NCBI GenBank assembly: GCA_963544755.1
Contig: CAUUGH010000005.1
Location: forward strand, 10,170 to 74,169
Origin: Selenomonas sp963544755
GTDB taxonomy: Bacteria > Bacillota > Negativicutes > Selenomonadales > Selenomonadaceae
Reading direction: 5' to 3'
Length of the DNA: 64,000 nt
Both the position numbers and the translations under genes were made by a program. Each line of letters opens with the position of its first letter. The stretch's first letter is position 1. The notes under the pieces were generated by a model. It had not been told where the DNA came from, did not search any database, and saw nothing but the letters and a program-made list of their open reading frames with translations. This document shows positions 9,519-18,220 of the stretch, in pieces.

Positions 9519-10819
9519 ACTTTGCCATCTTTCTTTGAATTTTCCACACGAATGATACTACGGATCTCACGAACGACAGCGAGATTTTTTAGATCTGCTA
9601 TTGCTTCTTGTAATTTTTTATGCTTTACAACATGGGTAACTGCTACAATTTCTGCATATTGCTTGCATTTTCTCGTCTGAATAACGGATTTTAAGCTGAC
9701 CTGATGCTTTGCAAACACCGTCGCAATAGCCGCGAGAACCCCTGTTTCATCATCGGCAAGAATACGCACATAATATGATGCTTTCGTTTCTGCCACAGGA
9801 CAAAGACATTTTTTTGCATAACACGTGCAATGCAGCCGACCGAATGTGTCAAGCTGCATATCACGAGCGATGTCGATGATATCTGCAACAACGGCAGAAG
9901 CTGTCGGCAAAGAGCCGGCACCGCGGCCGTAGAACATAGCCTCGCCAATGGCGTTGCCGCGCACGAAAATAGCATTATAGACATCATTTACGGCAGCTAA
10001 CGGATGCTCCTTTGGCAAAAATACGGGATGAACGCGCACATCAACGCCAGCCTCAGCGCAATCTCGCCCGATGGCAAGAAGCTTGACAACATAGCCAAGT
10101 GCCTTGGCATACTCAATATCTGAAGGCGCAATATGTGTAATACCTTCGACGGAAACATCTTCAAAGCGAATACGCGTATTAAAAGCGATGGAAGATAAAA
10201 TAGCGATCTTGCGCGCTGCGTCTAGTCCTTTGACATCAGCCGCAGGATTTGCCTCGGCATAGCCTTTTTCCTGTGCCTCTTTTAATACGCTGTCATAGTC
10301 TGAGCCATTTTCTGACATCTTTGTCAGCATATAGTTCGTCGTGCCGTTGATGATGCCTAAGATCTCTGTTACGCGATTTGCTGTCAAACATTGCTTTAAG
10401 GGCATGACGATGGGGATGCCGCCGCCGACGCTTGCTTCAAAGTGAAAATCTACGCCATACTTTTCCATCGCCTCGAACATATCTTTTCCAAACTGTGCGA
10501 CGACATCTTTATTTGCTGTCACGACACTTTTGCCTTTTGCCATGGCACGCAGCATATATTCACGCGCCGGATGAATACCGCCTAACAGCTCGACGATGAT
10601 GTCAATTTCCTCGTCGTCTAAGATCTCATCTATATTTTCAGTCAAATAAAGCCCCTCCATATAGGGGCGTGATTTTTTGGCATCGCGCACAAGCACGGAC
10701 TTTAAGCAAAGTTTTACACCTGCCTTTGCTGTTATCTCTCGCTCATTTTCTTGAACTACACGCACCACGCCGGTACCGACCGTACCAAATCCTAACATAC
10801 CGATCTTAATCTCTTTCAT
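9512..10819 (-). CDS. hom: Homoserine dehydrogenase
   Basis: Reduces aspartate semialdehyde to homoserine with NAD(P)H, the branch point to threonine and methionine. Seen: Rossmann GFGTVGTGVV, the VTANKDVV motif, the active-site GIINGTTNYML and EANPAADVKGLDAARK, and a C-terminal ACT domain (about residues 350-425) that usually carries feedback inhibition by threonine. 435 residues, GAGAGGTG upstream of ATG. It sits between the ACT protein and thrB. Confidence 0.97.
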   Translation of the reverse strand: MKEIKIGMLGFGTVGTGVVRVVQENEREITAKAGVKLCLKSVLVRDAKKSRPYMEGLYLTENIDEILDDEEIDIIVELLGGIHPAREYMLRAMAKGKSVVTANKDVVAQFGKDMFEAMEKYGVDFHFEASVGGGIPIVMPLKQCLTANRVTEILGIINGTTNYMLTKMSENGSDYDSVLKEAQEKGYAEANPAADVKGLDAARKIAILSSIAFNTRIRFEDVSVEGITHIAPSDIEYAKALGYVVKLLAIGRDCAEAGVDVRVHPVFLPKEHPLAAVNDVYNAIFVRGNAIGEAMFYGRGAGSLPTASAVVADIIDIARDMQLDTFGRLHCTCYAKKCLCPVAETKASYYVRILADDETGVLAAIATVFAKHQVSLKSVIQTRKCKQYAEIVAVTHVVKHKKLQEAIADLKNLAVVREIRSIIRVENSKKDGKVC

Positions 10820-10833
10820 CTTTTCACCTCTCG

Positions 10834-11307
10834 TTATACTTGTCCGAGGACCTCAAGACGCTTTACACCATCAACCATACGCAGCTTATCTAAAAGTGCT
10901 TCAAGATCTACTGCAAGGTTTGCCGTTTCGATGGACACTGTCGCATTTGCCACGCCCTGCAAAGGGATCCCCTGATTGATTGTCAGCACGCTGCCAGAAT
11001 CTGCCGAAATCGTATTAAGTACGCTTGAAAGAACGCCTCTTTTATGCTCTAAAAGCAGCGTGAGGGAAATGATCTTATTGCGGCTTGCTTCATAAAAGGG
11101 AAAAACATAGTCCTTATACTTATAATACGCGCTGCGGCTTAACCCCATGCTTTCTACAGCTTCGTTGATTGTGCGGACATCGCCGCGCTTTAACATTTCT
11201 TTTACACGAATCGTCTTTTTAATAGCTTCGGGTAAAATTTGCTCCTGCACGAGAAAAAAGCCGCTTTTTGCTTTTTGCTCTTTATTTACCTTATGTTCTC
11301 TTGGCAT
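10834..11307 (-). CDS. ACT domain-containing protein (PheB-like)
   Basis: 157 residues. The N-terminal half resembles a short helix-turn-helix (INEAVESMGLSRSAYYKYKDYVFPF); the C-terminal half is an ACT domain beginning ISLTLLLEHKRGVLS and ending GVKRLEVLG. Proteins of this type often precede hom and are thought to sense an amino acid, but no function is proved; the old name PheB (chorismate mutase) is not supported here. It is the first gene of the hom-thrB run, with a clear promoter upstream. Confidence 0.85.
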   Translation of the reverse strand: MPREHKVNKEQKAKSGFFLVQEQILPEAIKKTIRVKEMLKRGDVRTINEAVESMGLSRSAYYKYKDYVFPFYEASRNKIISLTLLLEHKRGVLSSVLNTISADSGSVLTINQGIPLQGVANATVSIETANLAVDLEALLDKLRMVDGVKRLEVLGQV

Positions 11308-11362
11308 AAAATTTCCTCCTGCACCAAATTCCTTGCTTGAAACTATACTATTACCTTATACT

Positions 11363-11391
11363 ATTGTATCGTCTATATGGACATTTGGCAA
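11363..11391 (-). promoter_or_regulatory. Promoter of the ACT-hom-thrB operon
   Basis: On the minus strand TTGCCA, 17 bases, TACAAT, about 55 bases before the ACT-protein ATG. I see no T-box or leader peptide between the promoter and the gene. Confidence 0.7.
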
Positions 11392-11405
11392 GTACAGAAT
11401 CTTCA

Positions 11406-11999
11406 TTAACGCTTTCCTGCCTTAATCTTACTTTCTCGACCTTGCAAAAGTCTACCAATATTAGAATAGTGTCGCATAATGATAAGTAAAGCGGCAAATA
11501 TGCTAAAGATCTGATATTCTCTCGGATAGTCGAAAAAAAAAGCAAGCACAGGTACAAAGACTGCACTAACGATAGAACCAAGAGAAACATAGCGTGTCAA
11601 AAAAACGATACCAAGCCAAATAAAAAACACGATAACTGTCAATTCCGGCATGAGTATGCCAATCACGCCAAGCCCCGTAGCAACCCCTTTGCCGCCTTGA
11701 AAACGCAAAAACACCGATGCCGAGTGACCCAAAATGGCAGCGACACCGCAAATGATCATAGCAAGCGGCGTACCAATGAACTCCATAGCTATGCCGACAG
11801 ATAAAAAACCCTTAAAAAAATCAAGCAAAAATACCAACGCTCCGGGGACTTTTCCCAATGTACGATAGACATTCGTCGCGCCAATGTTGCGGCTGCCATG
11901 CTCACGAATGTCGATGTGCCATATTGCACGGCAAAGAAGCAGCCCACTTGGCACGCTGCCTAACAGATAGGAAAAGGCGATAAAAAGCAGCGTCATCAT
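11406..11999 (-). CDS. plsY: Glycerol-3-phosphate acyltransferase PlsY
   Basis: Membrane enzyme that acylates glycerol-3-phosphate from acyl-phosphate, the first step of phospholipid synthesis. 197 residues with about five helices. The three conserved loops are visible: GSVPSGLLL, GSRNIGATNVYRTLG and FRGGKGVATGLG-type (here RFQGGKGVATGLG). The ATG overlaps the der stop codon, so it is coupled to der. Confidence 0.95.
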   Translation of the reverse strand: MMTLLFIAFSYLLGSVPSGLLLCRAIWHIDIREHGSRNIGATNVYRTLGKVPGALVFLLDFFKGFLSVGIAMEFIGTPLAMIICGVAAILGHSASVFLRFQGGKGVATGLGVIGILMPELTVIVFFIWLGIVFLTRYVSLGSIVSAVFVPVLAFFFDYPREYQIFSIFAALLIIMRHYSNIGRLLQGRESKIKAGKR

Positions 12000-13321
12000 T
12001 CTTCTTCCTCCTTGCCACGCACGATTAAACGCAGCGGCGTTCCCTCAAAGCCGAAGCTTTCGCGCAGTTTGTTTTCTATATAGCGCAAATACGAAAAGTG
12101 CATGAGTTCTGGCTCGTTGACAAAGATGATGAACTTTGGTGGGCAGATGTCTGCTTGTGTCATGTAGCGAATTTTAAGCTGCTTACCCTTATGTGCCGGC
12201 GGTGGGTTGACGGCGATTATATCACGCATGAAGTCATTTAATATGCCTGTTTTAACGCGCATCGCAGTCTGCTCTGCCACATACTTTACGAGATCGACGA
12301 CACGCACGACGCGCTGATGCGTAAGCGCTGATGTGTAAAGTACAGGGGCATATTGCAAGAAACCAAGCTCAACGCGCAATTTATCTGTAAAGCGCAATGT
12401 GGATTTATCATCCTTATTTTCATAAATATCCCATTTGTTGACAATAATTACGACCGCCTTACCTGATTCATGTGCATAGCCTGCTATCTTCTTATCTTGC
12501 TCTATTATGCCTGCTGTAGCATCAATTACAACTAGTACCACATCGGCGCGATCAACAGCATGAAGCGCACGCATGACGCTATATCTTTCGATTGGCGAAT
12601 CTATTTTTCCTTTGCGGCGCATACCCGCTGTATCAATCAAAATAAATTTCGTATCTTCTGTTGTAAAGTGTGTATCTATTGCATCGCGTGTCGTACCTGC
12701 GACATCGCTTACAATAACGCGCTCTTCGCCTAAGAGTGCATTGACAAGCGAGGACTTGCCGACATTCGGACGGCCAATGACAGCAATGCGAATCTCATCA
12801 GTTTCAGGTTCTTTTTCTGCTTCTTTCGGAAAAAGCGCGACGAGTTCATCTAAAAGGTCGCCAAGATTCATCGCGTTTGCCGCCGAAATCGCCACGGGAT
12901 CGCCTAAGCCTAGGTTATAGAACTCGTAGACATCCACCTCTTGTTTTTGAGAGTCAATCTTATTTACTGTCAAAAGCACAGGTTTTTTCGTCGTACGCAA
13001 CATTTTGCCAACTTCTTCATCAGCAAGCGTAAGACCCACGCGCCCGTCAACCATAAACAAGATAACATCTGCATCTTTTATAGCTATCTCTGCCTGTTGA
13101 CGCATTGATCTAAGTATGACATCGCTTGGTGAAAGCTCGATGCCGCCCGTATCGATCATGGTAAATTCTTTTCCTAGCCATTGGGCATCAAGGTAGATGC
13201 GATCACGCGTGACACCCGGCAAATCGTCAACAATAGATACACGCTTTTGCCCTAATTTATTAAAGAGCGTGGACTTTCCTACATTTGGCCGTCCTACAAT
13301 AGCAACGATTGGCTTGCTCAT
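11996..13321 (-). CDS. der: Ribosome biogenesis GTPase Der (EngA)
   Basis: Double-GTPase needed for 50S assembly. Seen twice: G1 motifs GRPNVGKSTLF and GRPNVGKSSLV, G3 DTGG and DTAG, and G4 NKID and NKWD, followed by a C-terminal KH-like domain with the KFIIFVNEPELMHFSYLRY region. 441 residues, normal length. It overlaps both neighbours by four bases (ATGA type), forming one translational unit with the DUF512 gene and plsY. Confidence 0.97.
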   Translation of the reverse strand: MSKPIVAIVGRPNVGKSTLFNKLGQKRVSIVDDLPGVTRDRIYLDAQWLGKEFTMIDTGGIELSPSDVILRSMRQQAEIAIKDADVILFMVDGRVGLTLADEEVGKMLRTTKKPVLLTVNKIDSQKQEVDVYEFYNLGLGDPVAISAANAMNLGDLLDELVALFPKEAEKEPETDEIRIAVIGRPNVGKSSLVNALLGEERVIVSDVAGTTRDAIDTHFTTEDTKFILIDTAGMRRKGKIDSPIERYSVMRALHAVDRADVVLVVIDATAGIIEQDKKIAGYAHESGKAVVIIVNKWDIYENKDDKSTLRFTDKLRVELGFLQYAPVLYTSALTHQRVVRVVDLVKYVAEQTAMRVKTGILNDFMRDIIAVNPPPAHKGKQLKIRYMTQADICPPKFIIFVNEPELMHFSYLRYIENKLRESFGFEGTPLRLIVRGKEEEE

Positions 13322-14730
13322 TTCATCTTCTCCCTTTCATCTTTTTGCGGCTTCGTATACGCCGCGTTGCTCTGCCACATATAAGTTGCAGCATCATCTG
13401 CCACCCCCTGATAATGCTCCCAATCAAAAAGTGCATACAAAAGATCGCTGCCGCTTCGTGCAGTTTCTACGCGTAAATGCGGCACGGCACGGCGAAATGC
13501 TTCTAACGTCATATCGTCAAGCAAAACATTTTCCCCCGTACGCAAAGCACATTCTGGCAAAATTACCCCGTGCGGTGCGCTAGAATAGCTAGAGAGCGCA
13601 CGGAGCATATCAGCACCCGTCAAAAGCCCTGACACGTTGACAGTTTTGCCAAAGTAGTGATTTTCTACGCCAAGACAATTCACAAAAAGCCCCGGCACAG
13701 AAATTTCTTGTACTAATTCTTGCAAAAGCGGTGCTATAGAAGTCCCCGACAAAATCAACAGCTCTAGCGGCTTTTCATAGCCTCGCGGCGCAGCCATCTC
13801 TTTTAATGCCTGCTGCCATTGTTCAATAAAGTTTCGTGAAAGCCCTATGCCGTTATCTAGCTGCGGAAAACCGTCGTATTCTTGAGTTGTGGGTAGAGGA
13901 CTACCTGCAAGGAAATAAAATTCATCGCCAAGATAAACAAACCCTCTGCCCGTTTTCGCCCGTGCAAGCCGCTGCCACGCCTTGATCTGAGAAATGACGG
14001 CGGCTGCGCCCTTTTTGTCAAACATCTCTAGCGGATAGCAACCTTCACGAAAGCGCGTAAGTCCTACGGGTACAACGGCAAGTGAAAGCGCGTGCGGCTG
14101 CCTGGCCATGAGTTCTTCTACGGTGCGATCTAGTTCCTTGCCATCATTTAGCCCCGGGCAGAGGACGACTTGCGTATGATACTCAACGCCGGCTGCATCT
14201 AAGCGGTCAAGATGGCTGATAATCTTTGCCGCTCTTTTCGTATTGAGCATTGTAGATCGCAAACTGGGGTTCATCGTATGCACAGAAACAAAAAGCGGCG
14301 AAAGATGATATCGTTCGATGCGTAAAAAATCATCTTCACACATATTTGTCAATGTGACAAAATTACCATAAAGAAAAGACATCCGATAATCGTCATCTTT
14401 TACAAAAAGACTTTTCCTCATACCAGGCGGCACTTGATCGACGAAGCAGAAGCAGCAGCGATTGCCGCAAGAGCGTATACCATCAAAGACAGCAGAAGCA
14501 AATTCTACGCCTAGCTCTTCATCATAGTCTTTATCAAAGGCGAGTATCTCTCGCTTGCCGTCAGTATGTTCGACAAGTAGTTCGATTTCTTCTTCGGCAA
14601 AAGCAAAACTAAGATCAATAATATCTCGCAGCTTTTGCCCGTTGATGGTAAGGATCTTATCACCTGCCGTAAGTTCTAATTCTTCTGCTAAACTTTTCGG
14701 CAACACACGAATTATTTCCCCTGACAACAT
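13318..14730 (-). CDS. DUF512 family radical-SAM protein with N-terminal PDZ domain
   Basis: A 470-residue protein of the family often annotated as a putative radical-SAM enzyme. Seen: a PDZ-like start (LTAGDKILTINGQKL), a cysteine cluster CGNRCCFCFVDQ near residue 88 that would bind the iron-sulfur cluster, and the MRKSLFVKDDDYRMSF signature. Substrate and reaction are unknown. It is the usual upstream neighbour of der in Firmicutes, which hints at ribosome-related work but proves nothing. Confidence 0.88.
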   Translation of the reverse strand: MLSGEIIRVLPKSLAEELELTAGDKILTINGQKLRDIIDLSFAFAEEEIELLVEHTDGKREILAFDKDYDEELGVEFASAVFDGIRSCGNRCCFCFVDQVPPGMRKSLFVKDDDYRMSFLYGNFVTLTNMCEDDFLRIERYHLSPLFVSVHTMNPSLRSTMLNTKRAAKIISHLDRLDAAGVEYHTQVVLCPGLNDGKELDRTVEELMARQPHALSLAVVPVGLTRFREGCYPLEMFDKKGAAAVISQIKAWQRLARAKTGRGFVYLGDEFYFLAGSPLPTTQEYDGFPQLDNGIGLSRNFIEQWQQALKEMAAPRGYEKPLELLILSGTSIAPLLQELVQEISVPGLFVNCLGVENHYFGKTVNVSGLLTGADMLRALSSYSSAPHGVILPECALRTGENVLLDDMTLEAFRRAVPHLRVETARSGSDLLYALFDWEHYQGVADDAATYMWQSNAAYTKPQKDEREKMK

Positions 14731-14779
14731 ACGCTTCCTCTGACTTTCCTCAGGGCAAAGCCCTACTTTGACAAATAAA

Positions 14780-14803
14780 GGAGTGATGAATATTCATCAC
14801 TCC
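14780..14803 (-). terminator. Perfect 24-bp palindrome, probable terminator of the rpsA operon
   Basis: GGAGTGATGAAT followed by its exact reverse complement, no spacer. On the minus strand it is followed by TTTATTTGT, as expected for a terminator behind ispH-rpsA. An operator role is possible but there is no divergent promoter to support it. Confidence 0.7.
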
Positions 14804-14837
14804 CCGACGTTTCTTATTTAGCTTTGAGTCTTAAAAG

Positions 14838-14910
14838 TTCACTAATAAATTAAGCCACCTGGCATAGCTATCTAAAATAATCCGTACGACTTTATCTTAT
14901 CAGTGTTTCC
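14838..14910 (-). repeat. Dispersed palindromic repeat, copy abutting the rpsA stop codon
   Basis: Read on the minus strand it starts GGAAACACTGATAAGATAAA, has GTCG and GGATT in the middle and ends GGCTTAATTTATTAGTG. The ends are inverted repeats of each other. The element touches the rpsA stop codon directly. Confidence 0.7.
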
Positions 14911-16047
14911 TTAATTTTCGTCGCTTTTTTCATTGGCAACAGGTTCATCCTTATAGTGGGAAACATCCGAAACATCAGCATCCTGCTGCGCTCTGGTGAT
15001 GGAAAGCGAAATGCGCTTGCGCTTCATGTCGATGTGCAAGATCTTGACTTTTACGATGTCTCCTATCTGGACGGCTTCGTCTGCACGCGCAATGCGCCGA
15101 TCAGCAAGTTCGCCCATTGGAATAAGACCGTCAAATCCCGGCTCTATTTCCATAAATGCGCCAAAATCCTTCAGATTGATGATCTTTCCCTTAATATGCG
15201 TGCCTTCAGCATAACGCTCTGCCTTATCAAGCCACGGGTCGCGCATCGTATCTTTGATAGATAGCGAAATGCGCCTTGTCGTCGGCTCGAAGTTCTTTAC
15301 ATAGACGTCTACTTCATCGCCTACCGAAAGCACATCAGACGGCTGCTTTACGCGATGCCACGCCAGATCGGAGATATGTGCCAGACCATCGACACCGCCG
15401 ATGTCGATGAAAGCGCCGTATTCGACTAAACGCTTGACAGTGCCGCGGATAATCTGACCTACTTCTAGCTTTGCGAAAACTTCTTCTTGTTTCTTTTCTC
15501 GCTCTTTTTCTAATATTATGCGACGCGAAAGCACTAAACGCTGCTTTTTGATGTCAATTTCAATCGGCAGAGCTTCTACTGTTTTACCGACATAAACGGA
15601 AAGATCCTTGACAAAGTGAAGTTCCATCTGCGACGCCGGGATAAAACCTCTCAGACCGTTGACAGACGCTACCAGACCGCCCTTGACGACTTGCGTGATC
15701 TGCGCCTCAACTGTCTTTCCTGCTTCTTTTAGTGCCTCGATTTCTTTCCATGCGACCATGCGATCAGCACGAACTTTAGAAACCGTCGCACCATTTTCAC
15801 CGCCAAGGCTCATTACAAAGACTTCGATCTCATCGTCAAGCTGCACGACATCTCTTGCCGAATCTGGCTCAGGTGAAGCAAGCTCTTTCTTTAAGATGGG
15901 AATGTCAGCTTTTAAGCCGGCAATGTTGACATAGGCAAGACCTTCTTCTACCGCGACAACCGTAGCCTTGTAAACCTCGTGTTCCCTAACCTCCGGCGTA
16001 GATGCCTCTTCAGCCTCAAGCAAACTCTTCATGTCCTGTTCTTGCAC
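14911..16047 (-). CDS. rpsA: 30S ribosomal protein S1
   Basis: RNA-binding protein of the small subunit; this 378-residue form has four S1 (OB-fold) repeats at roughly residues 20-90, 105-170, 190-260 and 275-345, then an acidic tail, the short type found in Firmicutes. Repeats are marked by VVKGGLVASVNGLRGFIPASQ, LVEYGAFIDIGGVDGLAHIS and LKDFGAFMEIEPGFDGLIP. A GTG start follows AAGGAGG lying inside the end of ispH, so the two genes overlap by 19 bases. In several clostridial relatives these two are one fused protein. Confidence 0.95.
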   Translation of the reverse strand: MQEQDMKSLLEAEEASTPEVREHEVYKATVVAVEEGLAYVNIAGLKADIPILKKELASPEPDSARDVVQLDDEIEVFVMSLGGENGATVSKVRADRMVAWKEIEALKEAGKTVEAQITQVVKGGLVASVNGLRGFIPASQMELHFVKDLSVYVGKTVEALPIEIDIKKQRLVLSRRIILEKEREKKQEEVFAKLEVGQIIRGTVKRLVEYGAFIDIGGVDGLAHISDLAWHRVKQPSDVLSVGDEVDVYVKNFEPTTRRISLSIKDTMRDPWLDKAERYAEGTHIKGKIINLKDFGAFMEIEPGFDGLIPMGELADRRIARADEAVQIGDIVKVKILHIDMKRKRISLSITRAQQDADVSDVSHYKDEPVANEKSDEN

Positions 16048-16856
16048 TTTTGATATACCTCCTTGATAATCCAGTCCGGCGTTGAAGCGCCGGCTGTGAT
16101 ACCAATTTTTTTAATTTTATCAAACCACTCGTCCTGCAATTCCTGTGCAGTTTCGATATGATTAGTTTTACATTCCTTGGCACATAATTGTGCTAACCGC
16201 GTCGTGTTCGCACTGTTTTTCCCACCTATGACAAGCATCCGATCAACTTGCCCGGCCAGCTTAATAGCTGCCTGTTGACGCTTATCTGTCGCCGTACAGA
16301 TCGTGCGAACGATACGCAAATCGTTTGACTTTTCCAATAGATAAAGTACGATTTGCTTAAACTTTGCAGCAGAAAACGTCGTCTGCGCGACTATGCCCAT
16401 GCGCGTACAAGGACGAACAACCTGCGCCTCTTCGACAGACTCTACTATGAGCGCATCGCCGCCCGCCCATTCAAAGATGCTCTTTACCTCCGGATGACAT
16501 TTCTCCCCTATGATAACGACAGAATAACCCTCTTTAAAAAGCTCATATGCTGCAGATTGTGCTTTTTTGACGTGCGGACACGTCGCATCAACAAGCGTAA
16601 GACCGCGCTCTTTGGCATCATCATAAACTAAAGGCCCAACACCATGCGATCGTATGATAACCGTCCCTTTTTCTATCTCAGAAAGGTCATTTACCATGCC
16701 GACACCTTCTTCTGCCAGCTTAGAAACCATCTGCGGATTATGGATGATAGGCCCTAGCGTGCAAGCTGTTGCATCAAAAGTTGCCTGCTCTCTAGCTAAC
16801 TTAATCGCACGTTTTACACCATAGCAGAAGCCAAGGGATTCTGCCAAAAATACTTC
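16029..16856 (-). CDS. ispH: 4-hydroxy-3-methylbut-2-enyl diphosphate reductase
   Basis: Last step of the MEP pathway: a 4Fe-4S enzyme that reduces HMBPP to IPP and DMAPP. Seen: cysteine in LGFCYGVKRA near residue 12, THE-type region replaced by the ATCPHVKKAQ cysteine near 95, and the third cysteine in RTICTATDKRQQ near 190, plus GGKNSANTTRL. I start at ATG 16856 (GGTGG upstream, 275 residues); the frame is open 19 codons further. It overlaps rpsA. ispD and ispF lie elsewhere in the window. Confidence 0.95.
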   Translation of the reverse strand, partial: EVFLAESLGFCYGVKRAIKLAREQATFDATACTLGPIIHNPQMVSKLAEEGVGMVNDLSEIEKGTVIIRSHGVGPLVYDDAKERGLTLVDATCPHVKKAQSAAYELFKEGYSVVIIGEKCHPEVKSIFEWAGGDALIVESVEEAQVVRPCTRMGIVAQTTFSAAKFKQIVLYLLEKSNDLRIVRTICTATDKRQQAAIKLAGQVDRMLVIGGKNSANTTRLAQLCAKECKTNHIETAQELQDEWFDKIKKIGITAGASTPDWIIKEVYQKCKNRT

Positions 16857-16945
16857 CATATATCTACCACCAAATAGCCAATGTATTGCAAAGGGAGCTA
16901 ATAGTCTTCCCATATCTGCAATCTACGCTACATTATAGCACAAAA

Positions 16946-17551
16946 TCAACCGCTTATGCTATGATTTTTTATCATATCGTAAATTTCATCCATTATTTTT
17001 TGCGAAAAGTCCTGTAGAGCTTGTTTATCATGCTTTTCGCCTTGAAAAAGTAATGGTTTACCATAGATAATGCTAAGTTTTGGAAAAAAGCTGCCGCCGG
17101 AAAAAATATGATCAGTGCCGATGATAGCGGCTGGTACTACTGGGGCTTTTGCCATAGCGGCGAGCAGCGCGACCCCTGCTTGTGCTTTTTTCCTTTCGCC
17201 ATTGCTGCTGCGCGTACCCTGTGGGAAAACTCCTATACAGTTACCTTTTTTTAGTTCAGCAAGTGCAGCTTTTATCGCGCTTTTATCTGCTGCACCACGC
17301 TTGACGGGAAATGCGTGGCAGCTTTTCAAGATGTATTTTGCTATAGCATTAAAGAAAAGTTCTTGCTTTGCCATGTAGCTGACGGGGCGTGCGAGAAATG
17401 TCGCTAAAAGTGGCGGATCCCAGTTACTTAAGTGATTTGCTGCCAAGATCACTGAGCCTTTTATAGGCATATGCTCAAGACCTTTAATCTGAGCGCGAAA
17501 AACGATGGAAAAAAGCAAGGTGAAAATGACGCGCAACATACCGTAGATCAT
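16946..17551 (-). CDS. plsC: 1-acyl-sn-glycerol-3-phosphate acyltransferase PlsC
   Basis: Adds the second acyl chain to make phosphatidic acid. Seen: an N-terminal membrane segment, the catalytic HX4D motif in NHLSNWDPP near residue 43, and the substrate-binding block written FPQGTRS where most relatives have FPEGTRS. The 201-residue length is typical. ATG at 17551 follows AAAGGTG and overlaps the cmk stop. It belongs to the aroA-cmk-plsC-ispH-rpsA run. Confidence 0.9.
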   Translation of the reverse strand: MIYGMLRVIFTLLFSIVFRAQIKGLEHMPIKGSVILAANHLSNWDPPLLATFLARPVSYMAKQELFFNAIAKYILKSCHAFPVKRGAADKSAIKAALAELKKGNCIGVFPQGTRSSNGERKKAQAGVALLAAMAKAPVVPAAIIGTDHIFSGGSFFPKLSIIYGKPLLFQGEKHDKQALQDFSQKIMDEIYDMIKNHSISG

Positions 17552-18210
17552 GTGCTGCACCTTTTTACGATGGCACTGACGACAGCGGCAATTTCCATGC
17601 CTGTCGTATCAAGTATTTTTGCGTCTGCCGCCTGCACCAGGGGGGATATTTCACGCTCGCTATCTTCTTTGTCGCGGCGTGCAATATCTGCTTTTATCTC
17701 CTCTAGTGTCATATCGCAGCCTGTTTTTTTCATTTCCAGCCAACGGCGTTTTGCACGTTCTTCTAACGAAGCCGTAAGAAATATTTTTACATCGGCATTC
17801 GGCAAGACGTTTGAAGCGATGTCTCTACCGTCCATGATGACGCCGCCCGTCTTTGCCATGCGTCTTTGCTCATCAACCATCTTTTCGCGCACAAGACCAA
17901 GGCGTGCTACTTGCGAAACTACAGCACTGATTTGCGGTGTGCGGATTTGGTCTGTGACATCTTCGCCGTCAACTAGTACTTGAGTCGTTTTTCCAGCGTA
18001 ACGCAGAACAATTTCAATATTAGAAACAACAGCAAGGATCTTTTCATCCGTCAAAGGCTCTCCTTGTTTGAGTGCTTTCCAAGTAACAGCACGATACATT
18101 GCGCCTGTATCAATGTAAGTGTAGCCGAGCTTTTCTGCCGCAAGCTTAGAAACCGTACTTTTTCCGGCCCCTGCCGGTCCGTCGATAGCTACCACGAGTT
18201 TTTTTACCAT
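17548..18210 (-). CDS. cmk: Cytidylate kinase
   Basis: Phosphorylates CMP and dCMP. Seen: P-loop DGPAGAGKSTVSK at the start, YIDTGAMYRAVT, the MDGRDIASNV motif near residue 110 and the LEERAKRRW region. The start ATG at 18210 follows AGGGGG; the frame is open nine codons further. It overlaps plsC and follows aroA closely, an order (aroA-cmk-rpsA) known in many bacteria. Confidence 0.96.
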   Translation of the reverse strand: MVKKLVVAIDGPAGAGKSTVSKLAAEKLGYTYIDTGAMYRAVTWKALKQGEPLTDEKILAVVSNIEIVLRYAGKTTQVLVDGEDVTDQIRTPQISAVVSQVARLGLVREKMVDEQRRMAKTGGVIMDGRDIASNVLPNADVKIFLTASLEERAKRRWLEMKKTGCDMTLEEIKADIARRDKEDSEREISPLVQAADAKILDTTGMEIAAVVSAIVKRCST

Positions 18211-18220
18211 GATTTTCCCC

